This document shows positions 25,885 to 37,582 of a stretch of 64,000 nt of DNA, in pieces. The stretch's first letter is position 1; each line of letters begins with the position of its first letter. The notes under the pieces were generated by a model, which made no database searches, was not told the DNA's origin, and saw only the letters and a list, made by a program, of their open reading frames with translations. Source of the DNA: Bacteroidota bacterium (lineage in GTDB: Bacteria > Bacteroidota > Bacteroidia > Chitinophagales > Saprospiraceae); assembly GCA_030147525.1 (NCBI GenBank), contig JASBVF010000007.1, positions 282,488 to 346,487 of the forward strand, read 5' to 3'. Both the position numbers and the translations under genes were made by a program.

Positions 25885-26733
25885 ATGGAACTCATAAAGG
25901 CATATCAAAAAGACGATACCCTGCTTGCAGGCATCCGCCAGGCACCAAACGATCCGGCGCTTTTCACCTGCTGGTGGCTCGGCCAAAGTGGCTTTTTAGT
26001 GAAATGGACGGACAAATACCTTTTGCTCGACCCCTACCTCTCCGATTCTTTGACCAAAAAATACGCTGCCACGAACAAACCACACGTGCGCATGTCAGAA
26101 CTGGTCATTGACCCGGCCCGCCTCGACTTTATCGATATCGTTACCTCCAGTCACAACCACACCGACCATCTCGACGCTGAGACGTTGCTCCCGCTCAGGC
26201 AGGTGAACCCCACCCTGCAAATGGTCATTCCCGAAGCAAACCGGGCCTTCGTGGCCAACCGCCTGCAATGCGACCTGGCCTGGCCCACCGGTCTCGACGC
26301 CGGTCAAAATGTTGAAATTCAAGGCTTTAAATTCACTGCAGTCCCTGCCGCTCACAATGAAATAGACAGAGACGAGCGAGGCCGTTGCCATTACCTTGGC
26401 TATGTGGTGGAGTTCGGTAATTTTAAAATTTACCACAGCGGCGACACGTTGCTGTATGGTGGCATGGAGGATCTGCTCCGGCCTTTCGGGGTGGACGTTG
26501 CCTTCCTGCCCATTAACGGTAACGACCCGAAGCGGGGCGTGGCCGGTAACCTCGATTGCGTAGAGGCTGTCCAGCTGGGCAAGGCCATCGGGGCAAAACT
26601 TGTCGTACCCTGCCATTATGACATGTTCACCTTCAATACAGCCGATCCGGCAGATTTCGTCCATGAAGCTAAGGCTGCAGGGCAGCCATTCCGGGTACTT
26701 ACACCCGGTGAAAGCTTTCAATTTCCGGCTTGA
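25885..26733 (+). CDS. Metallo-beta-lactamase-fold hydrolase (UlaG-like)
   Basis: 282 residues with the MBL signature SSHNHTDHLD (residues ~90-99), an upstream LLLDPYLSDS, PAAHNEIDRD, IYHSGDTLLYGG and VVPCHYDMF. This arrangement is closest to UlaG/L-ascorbate-6-phosphate lactonase-like enzymes, which open lactones or hydrolyse phosphodiesters. Pairs with the VOC gene upstream. Confidence 0.88.
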   Translation: MELIKAYQKDDTLLAGIRQAPNDPALFTCWWLGQSGFLVKWTDKYLLLDPYLSDSLTKKYAATNKPHVRMSELVIDPARLDFIDIVTSSHNHTDHLDAETLLPLRQVNPTLQMVIPEANRAFVANRLQCDLAWPTGLDAGQNVEIQGFKFTAVPAAHNEIDRDERGRCHYLGYVVEFGNFKIYHSGDTLLYGGMEDLLRPFGVDVAFLPINGNDPKRGVAGNLDCVEAVQLGKAIGAKLVVPCHYDMFTFNTADPADFVHEAKAAGQPFRVLTPGESFQFPA

Positions 26734-27105
26734 GAAAGTAAAAACGACATTTTCAGGGTGTCAGACGGAGATTGTAAAATATTTAAAGGCCAGCTTCAGG
26801 CCTTTCATTCGTGTTAACTGAATGTTATTTCTATCATCTTTTTGTAAAAAATACACGAAGGTAAAAGTACCTGACTTCGATTTCATTTTTGAAATAAAAT
26901 TCTGTCTTGGAGGTTAGCGGCTCTCCTTTCTTTGACGGAAGGCGTTGTAAGTCGTTAAATCTTTCGATTTGCCTTGCCTGAATTCATCAAAAACGTAGTA
27001 AAAACAGGGGCTCGGGGAGGGTGTCCCACTTGATTTTCTGAACAGCAGCTAGCTAATTTTGTTTCGTGAATGGTAATGCATGAGGCCAAACTAAAATTTG
27101 AAAAG
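26734..27105. other. 372-bp intergenic region
   Basis: Contains one small hairpin at 26785-26805 (aaaggcc/ggccttt, 7-nt loop, then T-rich), which could end the MBL operon. No gene or other motif recognised. Confidence 0.5.
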
Positions 27106-28158
27106 ATGAAGAAATTAATTCTCCCTATGTGGATGAAGCCCATGCTCTTGATTTTTACCCTGTTGTTTTCTGGTAAAGTTTTTAGTGAGAACGGACAGCG
27201 CAGCATCTTTGATTTGATGCAGTACAAAGAAGTTCTTGAACTTACGCTGGAAACGGATTTCACTCAACTGAAAAATAATCGCCGCAGCGATGACAGCTAT
27301 AAAGCCCAGATCACTTTTAAAGATGAAGCGGGTAAAAAGCAAGTGTGGGACTTAAAAGTAAAAGTAAGAGGTGCATTTCGCAGGATTCACTGTTCGCAAA
27401 TGCCGCCGTTAAAATTGAATTTTAAAAAGTCGGATCTCAAAGCTGCAGGGCTTGCTGATTTCGATGACATGAAGCTGGTTCCATACTGTATGGGCAGTGA
27501 AGATATTGCTAAAGATGCCCTCTTAAGAGAGTACCTGACGTACAAGTTGTTTAATGAAATCACCGATGTTAGTTTCAGGGTGCAGCTTTTGAATATCACT
27601 TACAAGGATTCGGAAACCGGCGAAAAGGTAAGGCAATGGGCGTTTATTATTGAAGACACAGCCGAACTGAGGGATCGCATCGGAGCTGAAAAGGTGGATG
27701 AGACCAAAATATTTAATCTGCCTGCCGAAAAGTTTGAACGGGATCATCTCCGTATGGTGTCTGTTTTCCAATACATGATTGGCAATGCCGATTGGGGTAT
27801 TGGCAGTTGTAAAAATCTGAAGGTCATAGAGAAAGGTGGCAAATTGATTGCTGTACCTTACGATTTTGACTTCAGCGCACTGGTGAATGCCCCTTATTTT
27901 GCACCCGATGCTAATTATGGGCTAACGAGTCGGGACCAAAGAATCTTCTTGGGCTTTCCTGAAGATTTAGGCAACTTAAGCGCATCCAAAAAAATCATTG
28001 CCGGTAAACGGCAAAACCTTGAGGCCACCATCAAAAACTTCAAACTTCTCTCTCCGTCCAGCCGGAAAGACATGCTGGCTTATCTGGCGGGTTACTTTGA
28101 CGCTCCTACTACAATTACGACAGTAGCTGAGCGCATTATTGCCGGGACTTCTGAGTAG
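27106..28158 (+). CDS. CotH-like exported protein (tentative), copy 1
   Basis: 350 residues from the ATG at 27106 with a signal peptide (MKPMLLIFTLLFSGKVFS). Paralogue of the gene at 60825: both contain KVRxRGxFRxxxC-PPLKL, LLREYLTYKLFN-TDxSFRVQLxN, FQxMIGNxDW and PYDFDFSxLVxAPY. The order resembles CotH/atypical-kinase folds, where an N-x-D-W loop and a D-F-D-F-S block would hold metal and phosphate; this is inference. Role unknown; probably periplasmic. Confidence 0.75.
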   Translation: MKKLILPMWMKPMLLIFTLLFSGKVFSENGQRSIFDLMQYKEVLELTLETDFTQLKNNRRSDDSYKAQITFKDEAGKKQVWDLKVKVRGAFRRIHCSQMPPLKLNFKKSDLKAAGLADFDDMKLVPYCMGSEDIAKDALLREYLTYKLFNEITDVSFRVQLLNITYKDSETGEKVRQWAFIIEDTAELRDRIGAEKVDETKIFNLPAEKFERDHLRMVSVFQYMIGNADWGIGSCKNLKVIEKGGKLIAVPYDFDFSALVNAPYFAPDANYGLTSRDQRIFLGFPEDLGNLSASKKIIAGKRQNLEATIKNFKLLSPSSRKDMLAYLAGYFDAPTTITTVAERIIAGTSE

Positions 28159-28175
28159 TAGTAGTCAGCTTTGTC

Positions 28176-28220
28176 AAAAAAAAACGGCGAATTGACCAGG
28201 TCAATTCGCCGTTTTTTTTT
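28176..28220. terminator. Strong bidirectional terminator
   Basis: Perfect inverted repeat: nine A, cggcgaattgacc (28185-28197), one base, its complement (28199-28211), nine T. Serves the convergent CotH-like and OmpA genes on both strands. Confidence 0.92.
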
Positions 28221-28235
28221 GAAGTCGTGAAAAGC

Positions 28236-29351
28236 TTAGTTGCTCAGTACACGGAACTCCGTTCTGCGGTTCTGCGCATGCTCATTTTCGGAGCAAGGTA
28301 CGCCGTCGGCGCAGCGGTTCTGCAGTTTGTCTTCTCCGTAACCCTTTGCCACCAGCCGGCTGCGAGTGATGCCTCTGGATACGAGGTAATTCACTACTGA
28401 ATTAGCTCTTGCCTGCGAAAGTGTTTGATTCGCTGAGGCCGAACCTCTTGAATCAGTGTGAGAAGATATTTCAACCCGGATGTTTGGACGCTCCTTCATC
28501 AGTCTCAGCAGTTTTTCATCCAACAGTTGGCGGGATTCTCCGGTAAGCCGTGCACTGCCAAACTCATAAAGTATCGGAAGTACATTGTAGGTTGTCAGGC
28601 TGCACTCGATCGGCTCCCAAACAGCGACACCGCCTTTATCCTTGAGGATGTTGACTGTTTGAACAGCATATTCGGCTGGAACTTCGATTTCTCTAACTTC
28701 TTCGTCTTTAACCAAAACCTGCTTTGTTACGGTCATATACTCGGCAGGTATTTCTACCTCTTCGACCCGGGCTTCCCGAACCAGCTCCTGGCGGGTAATT
28801 GTTCTCATTTTACCACCTTGCAACGACTTATTCACGGAGGCATCCCGTGCCACAACCTGGGTTGTAACAGTCCGCATTTCAGCCGGATATTCAACGTAGC
28901 AAAGCACCATGCAATCTCTTGGATCGTCTGACTGGCAGTTTTCGACACTGCTCTGGTATTCCCACTTTCCCACTTTCGGGCGAACTTCAACAGTTTCGCT
29001 TGCTCCGGTAAAACTGGCAGGAACGACCGTAATTTTATTGTAAGTATCTTCAACACGTACTTCTTGTGTTACAGTCTTAAATTCAGCGGGTACGTAAACA
29101 TATTTCTTGGAGGCAGGTTTCACCAATATTCTCTCTTCAACGGTTTTGTACTGAGCCGGAACAACTTCCAGCCGTTTAAATGCCGGGCGTGTCATGACTC
29201 TTTTGTCAAGTGTTTCATAAGTTTCGGGTGTTACACAGCGGATGTAGCATTTTCCAGGTTCAGGATTGGCCGGAAGACCTTCCATTTGACCAAATACAAC
29301 TGTAGTCAACATTAAAAGAAAGGCTGGGAGGATAACGTTTAGAATTTTCAT
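28236..29351 (-). CDS. OmpA-family protein with repeat-built N-terminal region
   Basis: 371 residues with signal peptide (ILNVILPAFLLMLTTVVFG). Residues ~30-255 contain about seven imperfect copies of a ~23-residue unit around VPA-[YF]-TV-x3-V-x-VK (VVPAQYKTVEERILVK, YVPAEFKTVTQEVRV, EIPAEYMTVTKQVLVK, EVPAEYAVQTVNIL). Residues ~258-370 are the OmpA peptidoglycan-binding domain (ILYEFGSARLTGES, ISSHTDSRGSASAN, LSQARANSVVNYLVSRGI, NRRTEFRV). Anchors the outer membrane to the cell wall. Confidence 0.92.
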   Translation of the reverse strand: MKILNVILPAFLLMLTTVVFGQMEGLPANPEPGKCYIRCVTPETYETLDKRVMTRPAFKRLEVVPAQYKTVEERILVKPASKKYVYVPAEFKTVTQEVRVEDTYNKITVVPASFTGASETVEVRPKVGKWEYQSSVENCQSDDPRDCMVLCYVEYPAEMRTVTTQVVARDASVNKSLQGGKMRTITRQELVREARVEEVEIPAEYMTVTKQVLVKDEEVREIEVPAEYAVQTVNILKDKGGVAVWEPIECSLTTYNVLPILYEFGSARLTGESRQLLDEKLLRLMKERPNIRVEISSHTDSRGSASANQTLSQARANSVVNYLVSRGITRSRLVAKGYGEDKLQNRCADGVPCSENEHAQNRRTEFRVLSN

Positions 29352-30016
29352 AAAAAGTATTTTAAATTATCTAAATGGATTTATTCCTAATGGAGTCATA
29401 GGTTTCGTAATGGGGTAACAATAAAACCGATAGAGAACCTGTTAAGGCAAGAGCGCAATATTTTATAAGTCTTTGAGAGGGAGTAGTGCAAGAAATCGGC
29501 TTCAAAACAGCTGAATTAACAAATATTTGATTTTAAGACGGCAGCATCAGTTGAAAGTAACACATTGACTCAATTTAATCTTCAAACTGGCATGTTTTAA
29601 GGGAGGTTTGCAGGCAGAATCTTCATCGTTTTTTGACTTTGTAGATTAATTATTCTAAATTGAGGAAGATTTGAGTCCCCCCTCTTTGTTACTTCCCCTA
29701 ACTCTATCTCCATGCAAAGGTTGCCAGGTATGATTTCAGGTTATGCCCCTGTGCTTGAGTTTCTGTTTGTATGAAAAAAATAAGCGCAGGACGCCGAAAT
29801 TTTATTGTTACGCAACGCCTTGAAAAAATTCATTAGCTGACATAGTCCCCCGCGGCTTTCCCCAAAATTTCAAAAAGGGTTCTTTTTCAGGAGGATGAAT
29901 ATTTCAGTAGCTGACGCAACTGCCTAAGCCCGCATAATTCGGGATGCTGCGTTGAAGACTGCATTCATCAGTTTTTGAGTGAATCTTTTTACACCTTTTA
30001 CATAACTACTTTTACC
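29352..30016. other. 665-bp intergenic region, no gene recognised
   Basis: Longest gap in the window, upstream of both the OmpA gene and the aspartic protease gene. Only short reading frames of about 20 codons occur (for example 29771-29836). A TTTGATTTTA at 29526 is not followed by a second half-site. Could hold promoters or an unrecognised small RNA. Confidence 0.45.
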
Positions 30017-30925
30017 ATGAGACAAGGGGCTTTTTACCGAAGATTGAGGTTTGTAATTTCACTTTCGATTTTATTGCTGGCCATGCAGAAACCGCTGTTT
30101 GGTCATACCGCAATGATGCTTGCCGAGCCGGAGCCTGTCCGGCTTGTTAACTTCAGCCTTGTTCGGGGATTAGTGCTTATCGAGGCCGAATTAAATGGTG
30201 TCAAGGGGGATTTCATCCTCGACACCGGTTCTCCAATGCTGATTTTAAACCGTAAGGCGTCCGAACTAATGCAGTTTGAAGCCAACACACTTCAGGGTGC
30301 CTTGTCTGGAGAATGGACAACCTGCGACTTGTCCTGGGCTGGTATTCATCGGTTCAACCTTAAAGCTCTGGCGCTTGATATCAGTCATTTGGAAGGTATT
30401 ACCGGCAAACCAATCATGGGGCTGGTTGGGTATGAATTTTTTGGTGAAATGAATCTATACCTCGACTTCAACCTCCGAAAAGCATCTTTGATGACTACAG
30501 CCGCCAGCGATATTTTGAACAATACTTTTATTAAAGAAAATATTCCTTTTACGCTCGAAGGCCATTTACCCGTCATTGAAGCACAGATCGGCAGCAATAA
30601 ATTTCGTCTTGGGCTTGACACCGGAGCTGGTACAAATCTTCTGCATCTCAATCGCATTGGGGATATTGAGCCCGAACTGCTCACGCCGGCCGGGGAGGCA
30701 GGGCTGAATGGCCTCGCAGGTAGCCAAAAAGTATTGTCGGCAGATATCGTCGAAACGACTATCGGCGCTTCCAATTACTGGAACATGCGGTTTGTTTTTA
30801 CTGACATCTCCAATCTAGAAAACCTCGTATCGAATCAGGTGGATGGACTGCTTGGTTTCCCGTTTTTTGAAGGAGGAAAATTCTCGATTAACTACCAGGA
30901 AAAGATTTTGAGCGTTTGGAAGTAG
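30017..30925 (+). CDS. Two-lobed retropepsin-like aspartic protease
   Basis: 302 residues from the ATG at 30017 with an export signal (FVISLSILLLAMQKPLFG). Two homologous lobes in one chain: lobe 1 has GDFILDTGSPMLILN with the hydrophobic-Gly motif IMGLVGYEFF; lobe 2 has FRLGLDTGAGTNLLHLN with VDGLLGFPFF. Each DTG supplies one catalytic Asp, so the chain can form a complete active site without dimerising. Family: bacterial aspartyl proteases of the gag-asp/PF13650 type. Substrate unknown. Convergent with the TPR-like gene. Confidence 0.85.
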   Translation: MRQGAFYRRLRFVISLSILLLAMQKPLFGHTAMMLAEPEPVRLVNFSLVRGLVLIEAELNGVKGDFILDTGSPMLILNRKASELMQFEANTLQGALSGEWTTCDLSWAGIHRFNLKALALDISHLEGITGKPIMGLVGYEFFGEMNLYLDFNLRKASLMTTAASDILNNTFIKENIPFTLEGHLPVIEAQIGSNKFRLGLDTGAGTNLLHLNRIGDIEPELLTPAGEAGLNGLAGSQKVLSADIVETTIGASNYWNMRFVFTDISNLENLVSNQVDGLLGFPFFEGGKFSINYQEKILSVWK

Positions 30926-30932
30926 CTTCTGG

Positions 30933-32480
30933 TCACCTTTTACCCTCGAATTTTTCCCGGATGATTTCTCCGACTGTCTTGGCTTCGATTTTACTTTCCA
31001 GCCAGGAAATAATGTCTAGGTATAAAAATGATCGGCGCTCGTTAGGGTGATCCTGTAGCTTCTCGAGCTTGGCCTTTAGCTGAATGAAGGCCCGCCGCAT
31101 GTCTTTGGGATCCGTACGAATTTCCTTTCGCAGGAAAGTCAGAATCTCCCGCTGCACGACATTCAGATCTTCCATTTTTGCTAAAAAACGGTAAACGGAT
31201 TTCACCAGATACTCCAACAGGCTGTAGTTGCCCAACTCAAAATGAGCGATTAGGTGCAGAATGCGGGCGTAACATTGAATATCGCTCACCAATGCCCCGG
31301 CCCGGTAGTTGATAATTTCGTTCAGGTAATCGATCGCTTTGCCGTTATCGCCACTTCCAAAGTAGAGGCAGGCGATTTTATAGTAAAAAACCAGGATGCG
31401 GTGCGGGTCGAGAAAGTCCTCGTAGTAATCCAGCTTTTTCACAAGCTCGGGCACGAGGAAAAGCCCCTCCGAAAATGTGCCTTCAAGGTAGTGTTTGTTA
31501 ATTCTGGCGGTGTAGAGAAATGTGAAGGCCTGTACTTCCAGGTTTGTATCAAAATCATCTGCGGTGCGGGCAATGAAAACTTCCATTTGTTTTAATACCT
31601 CACAAAAACGGTCGTGCTTTGCTGTGTAAAACAGCGCCATGAGCAGGTTTTGGAGTCCCCGCAGATACAGCTCAGGATCCTTGAACTTCATGTCCGGATA
31701 CTCGTCAAAAAGATTCACCCAGCGCTGTGTGTATCGGAAGTGCATCGGGAAGTTTTGCAGAATGTAGTAGTACCAGACAAAGGATTGGCAGTAATAAATT
31801 TTTTCAAAAAAAGTCAGTTGGTCGTAGTTCAATTCAGGCAGGTTGCTTTTAAAAAACTCCGTGACGAACAGCCCTTCATTCTCGTTTTTTATGTGCCCGG
31901 TTTTTACATAAAAACTGAACATTTTCAGCGCCAGATTGGAAAGGCGGGTAACGTTGGAAACTACATTGTGCCGCTTCTCCGATTCAAGGGTCAACTCGTC
32001 AGCCCGACTTTCGATGGCCCGGGTGATGTGCCTGCTTTCGATCATTTTTTCAAACTCCACGATTTCCAGGTGCAAAATATCCTGGTGCGTTTCACGGGCA
32101 ATTCCTTTGATCCGGTCAAGTAGTTTCAGGCTTTGCTGATAATGGCCCTTGTTGTAAAGAACCCTTGCAAAGTCTATCTCTTCCCGCACTTCAATATCTA
32201 CATTTTTTGAAATGTGCAGCAGGCGCAGGCTCGTCAGGATCTGCTTGTAGAGGTGCCGCTTCATGTTCGAGAGCTGGCTGCGCTTCAGTTCAGGTATTTT
32301 TTGAAAAATGCCCTCTTCATCGTACTCAGGCTGTTTGTCCAGTACATCGAACAATCGCACAAAAAGCGCTGAGTCTCCTGCCCCGCCCGAGCGGTTGACG
32401 TAGAGCTTGAAGGAGCGCTTCTCCGCTTTGGTCATGGACTTGATGAGGCTGAAAAGATGATCGGTTGCAGTGCTGGCCAT
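30933..32480 (-). CDS. TPR-like alpha-helical protein of unknown function
   Basis: 515-residue, almost wholly helical, soluble protein (MTKAEKRSFKLYVNRSGG near the start, YKIACLYFGSGDNGKAIDYLNEII and GHYQQSLKLLDRIKGIA resembling TPR units). No signal peptide and no catalytic motif seen. The N-terminal SMTKAEKRSFKLY segment looks conserved in Bacteroidota proteins of this type. Diverges from leuC with a 215-bp spacer. Confidence 0.75.
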   Translation of the reverse strand: MASTATDHLFSLIKSMTKAEKRSFKLYVNRSGGAGDSALFVRLFDVLDKQPEYDEEGIFQKIPELKRSQLSNMKRHLYKQILTSLRLLHISKNVDIEVREEIDFARVLYNKGHYQQSLKLLDRIKGIARETHQDILHLEIVEFEKMIESRHITRAIESRADELTLESEKRHNVVSNVTRLSNLALKMFSFYVKTGHIKNENEGLFVTEFFKSNLPELNYDQLTFFEKIYYCQSFVWYYYILQNFPMHFRYTQRWVNLFDEYPDMKFKDPELYLRGLQNLLMALFYTAKHDRFCEVLKQMEVFIARTADDFDTNLEVQAFTFLYTARINKHYLEGTFSEGLFLVPELVKKLDYYEDFLDPHRILVFYYKIACLYFGSGDNGKAIDYLNEIINYRAGALVSDIQCYARILHLIAHFELGNYSLLEYLVKSVYRFLAKMEDLNVVQREILTFLRKEIRTDPKDMRRAFIQLKAKLEKLQDHPNERRSFLYLDIISWLESKIEAKTVGEIIREKFEGKR

Positions 32481-32694
32481 CGTAGTTGATTTTTTTATAA
32501 AAAACTGAAATTCAGTGCTTTAAAACTTTTTTCGAAACCTTTGACAGGTGTAAAGCCCTTCACTTTTGATGCTCGGAGTGCCGGACTCATATCTTAGTTT
32601 TGAGAAGCGAATTTTAAAAAGAAAGGGCTGTAGAAACAGCAAAATTAAAACAAGTTTCTTCAAAAAACCGCAACGCACAATTTCACCTAACCGC

Positions 32695-34098
<1,404 letters not shown>

Positions 34099-34099
34099 T

Positions 34100-34180
34100 T
34101 GTAAATTGGTGAATTGGTGAATTAGTAAATTTGGCTGCGGCCCTACCTAATTCACCAATTTACCAATTCACTAATTTACC
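34100..34180. repeat. Hairpin of aattggtg units between leuC and leuD
   Basis: Arms 34100-34134 and 34146-34180 (29 of 35 complementary), GC-rich 11-nt loop. Begins one base after the leuC stop and ends 3 bp before the leuD ATG, so it fills the whole gap. Confidence 0.88.
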
Positions 34181-34183
34181 AAA

Positions 34184-34765
34184 ATGAGTTTCAAAAAAAT
34201 AAATACCACCTGCGTCCCACTTCCGATCGAGAACATCGACACGGACCAGATCATCCCGGCCCGCTTCCTGAAAGCGACCTCACGGGAGGGTTTCGGTGAA
34301 AACCTGTTCCGGGACTGGCGCTACCTGCCCGGCGACGTGCCGAATCCGGATTTTGTTTTAAACCAAAAAACATACACGGGCGAAGTGCTGGTGGCGGGTA
34401 AAAATTTTGGTTGCGGCTCCAGCCGGGAACATGCGGCCTGGGCGCTGGCAGATTACGGTTTCAAGGTGGTCGTGTCCAGCTTTTTTGCAGATATTTTTTA
34501 CAATAATGCCTTGAACAACAACCTGTTACCCGTGCAGGTGGACGAGGATTTTTTGCAAAAATTATTTCAAACAATAGCGGCTGACCCGAAGACGGAAGTC
34601 ACCGTTGATCTCGAAAAACAGACGCTGGAAGTACCGGCGGCGGGGCTGAAAACGGGGTTTGACATTAATCCTTACAAAAAGGCTTGCTTGATCAACGGGT
34701 ATGATGATATCGATTACATACTGTCCCGGCGAGAGGCAATCGAGCAATTTGAACTGGTAAATTAG
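34184..34765 (+). CDS. leuD: 3-isopropylmalate dehydratase small subunit
   Basis: 193 residues. LeuD swivel domain: [51 protein letters not shown]. Partner of LeuC. The last codons (Leu-Val-Asn-stop) are made of the repeat unit that starts the next hairpin: the TAG stop is inside a repeat, so the C-terminus has probably been remodelled by it. Confidence 0.97.
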   Translation: MSFKKINTTCVPLPIENIDTDQIIPARFLKATSREGFGENLFRDWRYLPGDVPNPDFVLNQKTYTGEVLVAGKNFGCGSSREHAAWALADYGFKVVVSSFFADIFYNNALNNNLLPVQVDEDFLQKLFQTIAADPKTEVTVDLEKQTLEVPAAGLKTGFDINPYKKACLINGYDDIDYILSRREAIEQFELVN

Positions 34766-34835
34766 TGAACTGGTAAATTAGTGAATTGGGCAGGGTCCCT
34801 GCCCAATTCACTAATTTACCAGTTCACCAATTCAC
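34751..34835. repeat. Near-perfect palindromic hairpin between leuD and leuB
   Basis: Perfect 31-bp arms (34765-34795 and 34797-34827) with a single central base, extended outward by imperfect units to 34751 and 34835. Units are gaactggt, aaattagt, gaattggg. Left arm contains the leuD stop; right arm ends 5 bp before the leuB ATG at 34841. Confidence 0.92.
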
Positions 34836-34840
34836 AAAAA

Positions 34841-35950
34841 ATGATTCACAAAAGAAAAATAATCATCCTCCCCGGCGACGGCATCGGCCCGGAAGTGACG
34901 CAGTGGGGACGCCGCACCATCGAGACCATCGGTGAGTGCTACGGCCACCTGTTCGAGTTCGAGGAGGCATTGATCGGCCACAGCGCCATCCAGGCGACGG
35001 GGAACCCGCTGCCCGATGAAACATTAGCGGCCTGCCGCAAGGCTGACGCCATCCTGCTCGGCGCCGTCGGCGATCCGATGTACGACAACAACCCGAAACT
35101 AAAAGTGCGCCCCGAACAGGGCCTGCTGAAAATCCGCAAGGAACTCGGCCTCTACGCCAACCTGCGCCCAATCAAAATTTTCGATGAACTGGCCCACGCC
35201 TCCAGTCTCAAACCGGAGGTGCTGCAAGGCTCCGATATCCTGTTTTTCCGGGAACTGACGGGCGGCATTTATTTCGGTCCGCAGGAGCGGATAGCAGAAG
35301 GCGATGTGGCAATCAGCACAATGATTTACTCTAAGGACGAAGTGCGGCGCATAGCTGTTAAGGCGTTTGAGGCAGCCCGCACCCGTCGGAAAATCCTGCA
35401 CTCGGTGGACAAGGCCAATGTGCTGGAAGCCAGCCGATTGTGGCGGGAAGTCATCCAGGAAATTTCACCCGAATACCCTGACGTGACGGTACACCACATG
35501 TTCGTGGACAATGCCGCCATGCAGTTGATCAAAAATCCGAAGCAGTTCGACGTCATCGTCACCGAAAATATGTTCGGCGACATTTTGACCGATGAAGCTT
35601 CGCAAATCGCCGGTTCGCTTGGCATGCTGGCCTCGGCCTCCGTCGGCGACCAGGTGGGCTTGTACGAGCCGATTCACGGTTCCGCCCCCGACATTGCCGG
35701 GAAGGGCATCGCCAATCCGTTGGCGACGATCCTCTCCGTGGCGCTCATGCTCGACATTGCTTTCGGGATGAAAAGGGAGAGCGAAGCCGTCATCGAAGCC
35801 GTGGACACGGTGCTGAAAAAAGGTTTCCGCACCGGCGACATCGCCGATCCCGGCACGCCGAAGGAGCGCATCCTCGGCACCGATGCGATGGGGCAAAAAG
35901 TTTTGAATGAAATACAAATGGCAGTATCGTTGGTGACTGGTGATCGGTGA
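34841..35950 (+). CDS. leuB: 3-isopropylmalate dehydrogenase
   Basis: 369 residues from the ATG at 34841 ([19 protein letters not shown]); the upstream in-frame ATG at 34781 lies in the hairpin and is rejected. Beta-decarboxylating dehydrogenase motifs: [67 protein letters not shown]. Oxidatively decarboxylates 3-isopropylmalate with NAD. Its last residues VTGDR and the TGA stop are encoded by the left arm of the following hairpin. Confidence 0.97.
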   Translation: MIHKRKIIILPGDGIGPEVTQWGRRTIETIGECYGHLFEFEEALIGHSAIQATGNPLPDETLAACRKADAILLGAVGDPMYDNNPKLKVRPEQGLLKIRKELGLYANLRPIKIFDELAHASSLKPEVLQGSDILFFRELTGGIYFGPQERIAEGDVAISTMIYSKDEVRRIAVKAFEAARTRRKILHSVDKANVLEASRLWREVIQEISPEYPDVTVHHMFVDNAAMQLIKNPKQFDVIVTENMFGDILTDEASQIAGSLGMLASASVGDQVGLYEPIHGSAPDIAGKGIANPLATILSVALMLDIAFGMKRESEAVIEAVDTVLKKGFRTGDIADPGTPKERILGTDAMGQKVLNEIQMAVSLVTGDR

Positions 35951-36016
35951 TTAGTGATTGGGTGGCCCAGTCACCAATCACCAGTTACCAATCACCAGTT
36001 ACCAGTCACCAATCAC
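35931..36016. repeat. Hairpin of ggtgattggtgact units between leuB and leuA
   Basis: Left arm ~35931-35962 and right arm ~35967-36001 pair with about 26 of 32 matches, all mismatches being transitions; more units run to 36016. The unit differs from the hairpins upstream in the same operon (gtgactgg/gtgattgg instead of aattggtg). Contains the leuB stop; ends 6 bp before the leuA ATG. Confidence 0.85.
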
Positions 36017-36022
36017 TAAGAC

Positions 36023-37555
36023 ATGGATAACAAAATTTTCTTCTTCGACACCACCCTCCGGGACGGCGAGCAAGTGCCCGGTTGTCAGCTCAATACCCAC
36101 GAAAAAGTGGAAGTCGCCCGCCAGTTGGAAGCACTCGGCGTGGACGTCATCGAGGCGGGGTTTCCCGTCAGCAGTCCCGGCGATTTCGAGTCGGTGGTGG
36201 CCATCTCGAAGGCGGTGCGTTTCCCGACCATCTGCGCACTGACGAGGGCGGTGGAGAAGGATATCGAAGTGGCGGCAGAGTCGCTGCGTTTTGCGAAGCA
36301 CAAGCGCATCCACACGGGCATCGGCTCGTCGGATTACCACATCAAATACAAGTTCAACAGCACCCGTGACCAAGTGCTGGAGCGGGGCGTGGCTGCGGTG
36401 AAATTTGCCAAAAAATTCGTGGAAGACATCGAGTTCTACTGCGAAGACGCTGGCCGTGCCGACAACGAATTCCTCGCCCGCATGGTCGAGGCCGTCATCG
36501 CCGCCGGGGCTACGGTCGTCAACATTCCCGACACGACGGGCTACTGCCTGCCGGAGGAGTACGGCCGCAAGATCCGCTACCTGATGGAAAACGTGAAAAA
36601 CGTGGACAAGGCCATCCTGTCCTGCCACTGCCACAACGACCTCGGCATGGCCACGGCCAACACCATCGCCGGTGTGCTGAACGGCGCCCGGCAGGTGGAA
36701 GTGACCATCAACGGCATCGGCGAGCGGGCCGGTAACACCTCGCTGGAAGAGGTGGCGATGATTTTGAAAACGCACAAACACCTTGATTTACAGTGCGGTA
36801 TCGAAACGCAGCGCATTTACCCGCTGAGTTTGTTGATTTCAAAAATGATGCGCATGCCCATCCAGCCGAACAAGGCGATCGTGGGCCGCAATGCCTTCGC
36901 CCATTCCTCCGGCATTCACCAGGATGGCGTACTGAAGCATCGTGAAAATTACGAGATCATCGACCCGGAAGACGTGGGCGTACCGGCCAGCAGCATCGTG
37001 CTGACGGCTCGCAGCGGCAAGGCTGCCCTGCGCCACCACCTGGAGCGGCTGGGTTATCATTTGACGAAAGAAACCTTGCAGGAGGCGTATGAAAAATTCC
37101 TGGAAGTGGCCGATTCCAAAAAGGAAATCGCCGACGAGGACCTGGTGCGCATCATGGACGGCGAACTGCACCACGCCGCTATCGAACTGAACCGCTTGCA
37201 GGTGACTTGCGGAAAATCCGCTTCACCAACCGCAACCGTCGAGTTGCTGATCAACGGCGAACTGCGCCGGGCCAGCGAGATCGGCAACGGCCCGGTGAAT
37301 GCCGCTTTCCGTGCGGTGGATCGTATTTTAAATGAACAAATTGACCTGGAAGAATACCTCGTGCAATCGAACATCAACCGCAGCTACGACACGGCCAAAG
37401 TACACGTGCGCATCAACCATCACAACCGCTCTTTCATCGGTTTCGGCGTGGATACGGACATCGTGACGGCCTCGGTGGAGGCTTACCTGAATGCGATCAA
37501 TAAGATCGGGATTTTGAAGGTGGCAGATGCGGGAACGAGCAAGGCTATGGCTTGA
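36023..37555 (+). CDS. leuA: 2-isopropylmalate synthase
   Basis: 510 residues. HMGL-like TIM barrel: [64 protein letters not shown], then the linker [17 protein letters not shown] and the C-terminal regulatory dimer domain. Condenses acetyl-CoA with 2-ketoisovalerate, the committed step of leucine synthesis, and is expected to be leucine-inhibited. Last gene of leuCDBA and followed by a terminator. Confidence 0.96.
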   Translation: MDNKIFFFDTTLRDGEQVPGCQLNTHEKVEVARQLEALGVDVIEAGFPVSSPGDFESVVAISKAVRFPTICALTRAVEKDIEVAAESLRFAKHKRIHTGIGSSDYHIKYKFNSTRDQVLERGVAAVKFAKKFVEDIEFYCEDAGRADNEFLARMVEAVIAAGATVVNIPDTTGYCLPEEYGRKIRYLMENVKNVDKAILSCHCHNDLGMATANTIAGVLNGARQVEVTINGIGERAGNTSLEEVAMILKTHKHLDLQCGIETQRIYPLSLLISKMMRMPIQPNKAIVGRNAFAHSSGIHQDGVLKHRENYEIIDPEDVGVPASSIVLTARSGKAALRHHLERLGYHLTKETLQEAYEKFLEVADSKKEIADEDLVRIMDGELHHAAIELNRLQVTCGKSASPTATVELLINGELRRASEIGNGPVNAAFRAVDRILNEQIDLEEYLVQSNINRSYDTAKVHVRINHHNRSFIGFGVDTDIVTASVEAYLNAINKIGILKVADAGTSKAMA

Positions 37556-37582
37556 TGAATTGAAGCGACAAAGCACCAAAAA

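Noticed and set aside
29526..29550. TTTGATTTTA in the long intergenic region as an AraC operator
   Set aside because: No TTTG 21 bp downstream and no suitable -7 element follows.
32566..32694. Leucine attenuation leader peptide before leuC
   Set aside because: The short frame is simply an extension of leuC and is not rich in Leu codons; only a weak inverted repeat is present.
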